Of a DNA stretch of 10,131 nucleotides, positions 7,346 to 10,131 are shown one piece after another. Below the pieces are notes generated by a model that searched no databases, was not told the DNA's origin, and was given only the letters and a program-made list of their open reading frames with translations. The position numbers and the translations under genes were made by a program. The stretch comes from Candidatus Zhuqueibacterota bacterium (GTDB lineage Bacteria; Zhuqueibacterota; QNDG01): positions 1-10,131 of the forward strand of contig QNDG01000018.1 of the NCBI GenBank assembly GCA_003645915.1, in the 5' to 3' direction. How positions within the stretch are numbered: position 1 is the stretch's first letter; every line of letters begins with the position of its first letter.

Positions 7346-8536
7346 ATGTCCAAAACTTTCCGTGCTGGGATTATATTAATCTTTGCCTCAATTTTTCTTG
7401 TATTTGCCTCAACAACACCACCTTCCGGCTCAATTATTGAAAATCATGAAACTTCTGCATCAAGTTCTTACATTGGCACCTATTCAGGTAATCTTTTAAA
7501 ACAGGCTCAGCAGTTTTATCTTGACCCAGAGGATGCACAACCGGTTACAGGAATTGGGATTCTTTTAAAGTCTACTGACAGAGGTTCACCTGTTGGTGAT
7601 ATTACTTTGTCAATTTATACAAATGCAAGTGGTAACGTACCAGGTGATAAGGTAAGTGGTACGGAGAAATCTTTTACACCGGAGCTTGGCACATGGAACT
7701 ATATTTCTTTTGATCAAGGTGTTACTCTGAATACAGGGTCAGACAACAAATACTGGATTGTAGCGGAAACTCAGAATCAGTCCGGAGATAATGATGCATA
7801 TTGCTGGTTAAGGTCAACATCAAATACCTACACAAGAGGGTACAGAAAGACATTTAATAAGGATGGTACAGCACAGTGGAGTGGTTCTCAAACAGGAGAT
7901 TTTTCTTTCCGAATTTATGGGGATGCTTCTCTTTCGGTTCTGCTTTACAGTGCAGAAGCAAAAAGAGAAGAAAAAAGTATAATTATAAGATGGATTACTG
8001 AATCGGAAACAGATGTTGAGGGATTTAATATTTTACGGTCACAAACAGAAGATGGTGTGTACCATAAAATTAACACAAGGTTGATTTTGTCAAAAGGTAC
8101 AAGTTCAGGCAGGCAGTTTTACACTTATGTTGACAGAAGCATATCAGACTTACAAACTTACTGGTACAGAATTGAAGAAGTGAGTGCAAATAAAGCAAGT
8201 GTATTATGTACAATTAAAGCTGATGTGGTTTCTTTTAATCAGGGAGTAAGCAGAATTACAGGAATTGTTCCCAATCCTTTTAACCCGATAGCTGAAATTC
8301 ATTTTTCTGCAGGCAAGGATGTTGTTAATGGAGATTTATCACTAAAAATTTATAATTTATTGGGCCAGGTTATTAAAACAATTGGCTTTAGAACTGTGAA
8401 AAGGCCAGGTAAATACACTGTAAAATGGGACGGCAGGGACGATAAAGGGAGTGACGTCCCTGCAGGATTGTACTTGTGTAGTATTGTTGTAAACGGAGTT
8501 ATTATCACATCAGAGAAAATGTATAAGGTTAAATAA
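7346..8536 (+). CDS. Exported protein with choice-of-anchor-R-like domain and C-terminal FlgD/T9SS-type sorting domain
   Basis: The ATG has a strong ribosome binding site (AAAGGGGG, five bases upstream). Residues 1-21 form a signal peptide (K3, R6, hydrophobic 8-20, cleavage near VFA-STT). Residues about 40-193 match the pattern of choice-of-anchor R domains: an opening QAQQFYLDPEDAQPVTGIGILL, GDITLSIYTNASGNVPG, and KYWIVAETQ before a closing FSFRIYG. Residues about 196-295 resemble a FnIII-like domain (FNILRSQTEDGVYHKIN, YWYRIEEV). Residues about 305-396 are a FlgD-like sorting module with VPNPFNPIAEI, LKIYNLLGQVIKTI and WDGRDDKGSDVPAGLYLCSI. The protein is therefore probably secreted and cell-surface-associated. 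No enzyme motif is visible. It appears monocistronic, with a promoter and a hairpin of its own. Confidence 0.9.
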   Translation: MSKTFRAGIILIFASIFLVFASTTPPSGSIIENHETSASSSYIGTYSGNLLKQAQQFYLDPEDAQPVTGIGILLKSTDRGSPVGDITLSIYTNASGNVPGDKVSGTEKSFTPELGTWNYISFDQGVTLNTGSDNKYWIVAETQNQSGDNDAYCWLRSTSNTYTRGYRKTFNKDGTAQWSGSQTGDFSFRIYGDASLSVLLYSAEAKREEKSIIIRWITESETDVEGFNILRSQTEDGVYHKINTRLILSKGTSSGRQFYTYVDRSISDLQTYWYRIEEVSANKASVLCTIKADVVSFNQGVSRITGIVPNPFNPIAEIHFSAGKDVVNGDLSLKIYNLLGQVIKTIGFRTVKRPGKYTVKWDGRDDKGSDVPAGLYLCSIVVNGVIITSEKMYKVK

Positions 8537-8573
8537 TTTTAAAAGAAAAACGGGATTTTTACGCAGAACACGA

Positions 8574-8605
8574 ATACAGGGAACGATCGCAACCGTTCCC
8601 TGTAT
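8574..8605 (+). terminator. Strong 12-bp hairpin after the 7346 gene
   Basis: ATACAGGGAACG (8574-8585) pairs perfectly with CGTTCCCTGTAT (8594-8605) around an 8-base loop, 38 bases after the stop codon. There is no U-tract directly after the stem, so this is at best a non-canonical terminator or an mRNA 3'-end stabiliser. The position and stability fit transcript end formation. Confidence 0.45.
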
Positions 8606-8719
8606 GAATATCAGCGATACAGAACAATTTTATAAATTATTGAAAATGAATATCAATAAAAGGGGGAGGGGGGAGTTTTATAGCAAATTAATCTGTAATC
8701 AGAAATCGATGTTCGGTTA

Positions 8720-8842
8720 TGATCCACTAATTACACGAATTAACACAAATTAAAAAAATAATCTTTGGGGATTTATTTGGCCTTCAATATATTCGTGAGA
8801 ATTTGTGTAACGGTGTCCGGCTTTTGACGGATTCGTGGATCA
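8720..8842. repeat. MITE-like element with TGATCCAC inverted ends
   Basis: The ends TGATCCACTAAT (8720-8731) and ATTCGTGGATCA (8831-8842) are inverted with one mismatch. Inside, TTACACGAATTAACACAAATT (8731-8751) is inverted against 8791-8810 (reverse complement TTACACAAATTCTCACGAAT). This is the roughly 10-bp-phased ACAC-AATT repeat style seen in many genomes (CCACxAATTACACxAATTAACAC). The right arm is interrupted by about 20 bases (8811-8830) absent from the left arm. No open reading frame. Confidence 0.6.
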
Positions 8843-8866
8843 GCTAATCCCGCAGTGGCCGGACGC
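8813..8866. repeat. GC-rich inverted repeat crossing the right end of the MITE-like element
   Basis: GTGTCCGGC (8813-8821) pairs with GCCGGACGC (8858-8866) over nine base pairs with one G-T wobble, enclosing 36 bases that include the element's right terminus. It is much more GC-rich than its surroundings, so it may belong to a second inserted sequence. Confidence 0.45.
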
Positions 8867-8868
8867 AG

Positions 8869-8890
8869 TTACTTGAATTAACACAAAGTT
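8869..8890 (+). repeat. Third copy of the ACAC-AATT repeat arm
   Basis: TTACTTGAATTAACACAAAGTT is a direct copy, about 18 of 21 positions matching, of TTACACGAATTAACACAAATT at 8731-8751. It lies outside the TGATCCAC-bounded element. Confidence 0.55.
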
Positions 8891-8975
8891 CAAAAAGTCA
8901 GATTTCCTGTTTCTGCTAATAATTCTATATAACGTTATGCATTTACTGTTTGTGAAATGAAAAATAAAAATATAA

Positions 8976-9968
8976 TTATGTTGACAGTAGTTTATTAATA
9001 ATGTCAGTTGCTGTAATTCCTTCTGCTTCTGCGTTAAAATTTATAACAATTCTGTGCCGTAAAACAGGTTTAGCCACAAGTTTTACGTCTTCAATGTCCG
9101 GAGTTACTCTTCCGTTTAAAGCAGCTACGACTTTTGCACCGAGAATCAGATACTGAGATGCTCTGGGGCCGGCTCCCCAGCTGATAAAATCATTTACAAA
9201 TGAAGATGATTCATTTTTATCAGGCCTGGTTTTTCTGGCAAGATCAACTGCAAAATTAACTACATTGTCCGATACAGGTATTCTTCTTACAAGATGTTGA
9301 AGTTCCAGAATATCATTTTTTGTTATTATTTTATTTAAAAAAGGTTCAGTACCGGTTGTTGTTGAATTTACAATTTCAATTTCTTCTTCTTTTGAAGGAT
9401 AGTTTATAAAAAGAGAAAACATAAACCTGTCAAGTTGTGCTTCTGGCAGGGGATATGTTCCTTCCTGTTCAATAGGATTTTGTGTTGCAAGCACAAAAAA
9501 AGGCTCATCCAGGGGAAAAGTCTGTCCTGCAATACTGATTTCGTGTTCCTGCATTGCCTGAAGAAGTGCTGCCTGTGTCTTGGGAGGAGTTCTGTTTATT
9601 TCATCAGCAAGAATAATGTTTGAAAAAACAGGCCCTTTAATAAACCTGAATACTTTCTTCCCTGTGGTTTTGTCCTCTTCCAGAATTTCAGTGCCTGTTA
9701 TGTCAGAAGGCATTAAATCCGGAGTAAACTGAATCCTGCTGAATTTTAAATCCATAACTTTTGCAATTGAAGAAATAAGCAGAGTTTTTGCAAGCCCCGG
9801 AACGCCTATTAAAAGACAGTGCCCCTTAGACAGAAGAGAAATAATCAGGTTTCTGATAATGTTCTCCTGCCCCACAATTATTTTATTTACTTCATTTAAA
9901 ATTTCAGAGTATCCGGTTTGAAGAGCTTCTAAAAGCTCAAGGTCTTTCTTGTTTACATTTTCAGACAT
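8976..9968 (-). CDS. moxR: MoxR-family AAA+ ATPase
   Basis: The protein has 330 residues, normal for MoxR. The ATG at 9968 has GAGG six bases upstream (9975-9978). Visible motifs are Walker A GVPGLAKT (55-62), Walker B IILADEIN (118-125), sensor 1 ATQNP (161-165), EAQLDRF (176-182) and the lid/sensor 2 segment GAGPRAS (265-271). All key ATPase residues are present. MoxR proteins are cytoplasmic chaperone-like ATPases that usually act with vWA-domain and DUF58 proteins, often encoded directly downstream, in maturation of enzyme complexes or envelope and stress functions. Here the downstream side is non-coding followed by a convergent gene, so the usual partners are absent on that side. A good promoter sits just upstream and no coding frame runs into it from the window edge, which suggests a single-gene transcript. 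The family call is firm; the substrate is unknown. Confidence 0.95.
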   Translation of the reverse strand: MSENVNKKDLELLEALQTGYSEILNEVNKIIVGQENIIRNLIISLLSKGHCLLIGVPGLAKTLLISSIAKVMDLKFSRIQFTPDLMPSDITGTEILEEDKTTGKKVFRFIKGPVFSNIILADEINRTPPKTQAALLQAMQEHEISIAGQTFPLDEPFFVLATQNPIEQEGTYPLPEAQLDRFMFSLFINYPSKEEEIEIVNSTTTGTEPFLNKIITKNDILELQHLVRRIPVSDNVVNFAVDLARKTRPDKNESSSFVNDFISWGAGPRASQYLILGAKVVAALNGRVTPDIEDVKLVAKPVLRHRIVINFNAEAEGITATDIINKLLST

Positions 9969-10000
9969 CAGTTACCTCGATAAGTGTTATGAATGGATAT

Positions 10001-10029
10001 AAATTAGTTTAAAATAACCATAAAGTCAA
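10001..10029 (-). promoter_or_regulatory. Candidate moxR promoter
   Basis: On the minus strand TTGACT (10024-10029) is followed after 17 bases by TAATTT (10001-10006). The predicted start near 9994 gives a leader of about 25 bases that includes the GAGG ribosome binding site. Spacing and position are good, but the -10 is imperfect. Confidence 0.5.
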
Positions 10030-10106
10030 TTAAAAATAATCAGGGTATCCCCCGAAAATTTAAGGGAATTTGAAGAGGGAAGTTTGTAAGCAAGGTTTAT
10101 TTTTTG

Positions 10107-10130
10107 CAGGAATAAATTTATTTGTTCCTG
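10107..10130. repeat. 24-bp imperfect palindrome at the right edge
   Basis: CAGGAATAAATTTATTTGTTCCTG has eleven complementary pairs (one G-T) around the centre. It lies about 80 bases upstream of the moxR -35 box. It could be an operator or the 3' hairpin of a gene beyond the window; the edge prevents a decision. Confidence 0.35.
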
Positions 10131-10131
10131 A

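Larger units (their letters stand above)
8537..8975. other. Convergent intergenic region, repeat-rich
   Basis: These 439 bases between converging genes contain a 12-bp hairpin, a small TTATTGA/TCAATAA hairpin (8637-8659), a G5-A-G6 run (8662-8673), a MITE-like element (8720-8842) with extra repeat copies, and the palindrome ATAACGTTAT (8929-8938). I see no credible gene on either strand. Confidence 0.7.

Noticed and set aside
8662..8673. G-quadruplex at GGGGGAGGGGGG
   Set aside because: Only two long G runs are present, with no further runs nearby, so a stable three-tetrad structure is unlikely.
8731..8890. CRISPR array from the recurring ACAC-AATT units
   Set aside because: The units are inverted as well as direct, unevenly spaced and only three in number, with no cas genes. 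They fit a MITE-like repeat.

Overview
The window reads as chromosomal DNA from an FCB-group bacterium (Bacteroidota, Ignavibacteria, Calditrichota, KSB1 or Cloacimonadota-like). The main evidence is the C-terminal signature NFPNPFNPSTTI of the protein ending at 3534 and the related VPNPFNPIAEI with a FlgD-like fold in the protein at 7346-8536. These are typical of proteins exported by the type IX secretion system (T9SS) or a related route in that group. Coding DNA is moderately AT-rich and the intergenic DNA strongly so. Four protein genes are supported, arranged as two convergent pairs (+/- and +/-).

Layout. (1) 1-3534 (+): a large surface or secreted protein whose N-terminus lies off the left edge. 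It has an Asp-box beta-propeller, then a duplicated module of CSLREA-like segment, parallel beta-helix and Ig-like domain, then a sorting domain. (2) 3535-3793: a short convergent intergenic region rich in inverted repeats of the dispersed TGTCAT.../...CCAG/CTGGATTCCCGC type. (3) 3794-6442 (-): an 882-residue exported double-propeller protein of the sortilin/VPS10-like 'glycosyl hydrolase' annotation family, with eleven Asp-box motifs. (4) 6443-7345: about 900 bp with no convincing intact gene. It holds candidate promoters for both flanking genes, a likely decayed C-terminal coding fragment and a miniature repeat element. (5) 7346-8536 (+): an exported 396-residue protein with a choice-of-anchor-R-like domain, a FnIII-like domain and a FlgD-like sorting domain. 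(6) 8537-8975: non-coding, with a strong 12-bp hairpin and a composite MITE-like element. (7) 8976-9968 (-): a MoxR-family AAA+ ATPase that appears to be transcribed alone from its own promoter.

Three of the four genes encode exported, repeat-built proteins, so the locus looks like a surface-protein region rather than a metabolic operon. I see no shared operon and no enzyme chemistry that can be assigned from sequence alone. MoxR ATPases normally act with vWA/DUF58 partner proteins. None is encoded downstream, so its partner, if any, lies elsewhere. I did not find a defence system, CRISPR array, RNA gene or intact transposase. The most unusual items are the internally duplicated composite protein, the nested dispersed repeats, the interrupted MITE-like element and the decayed coding fragment.
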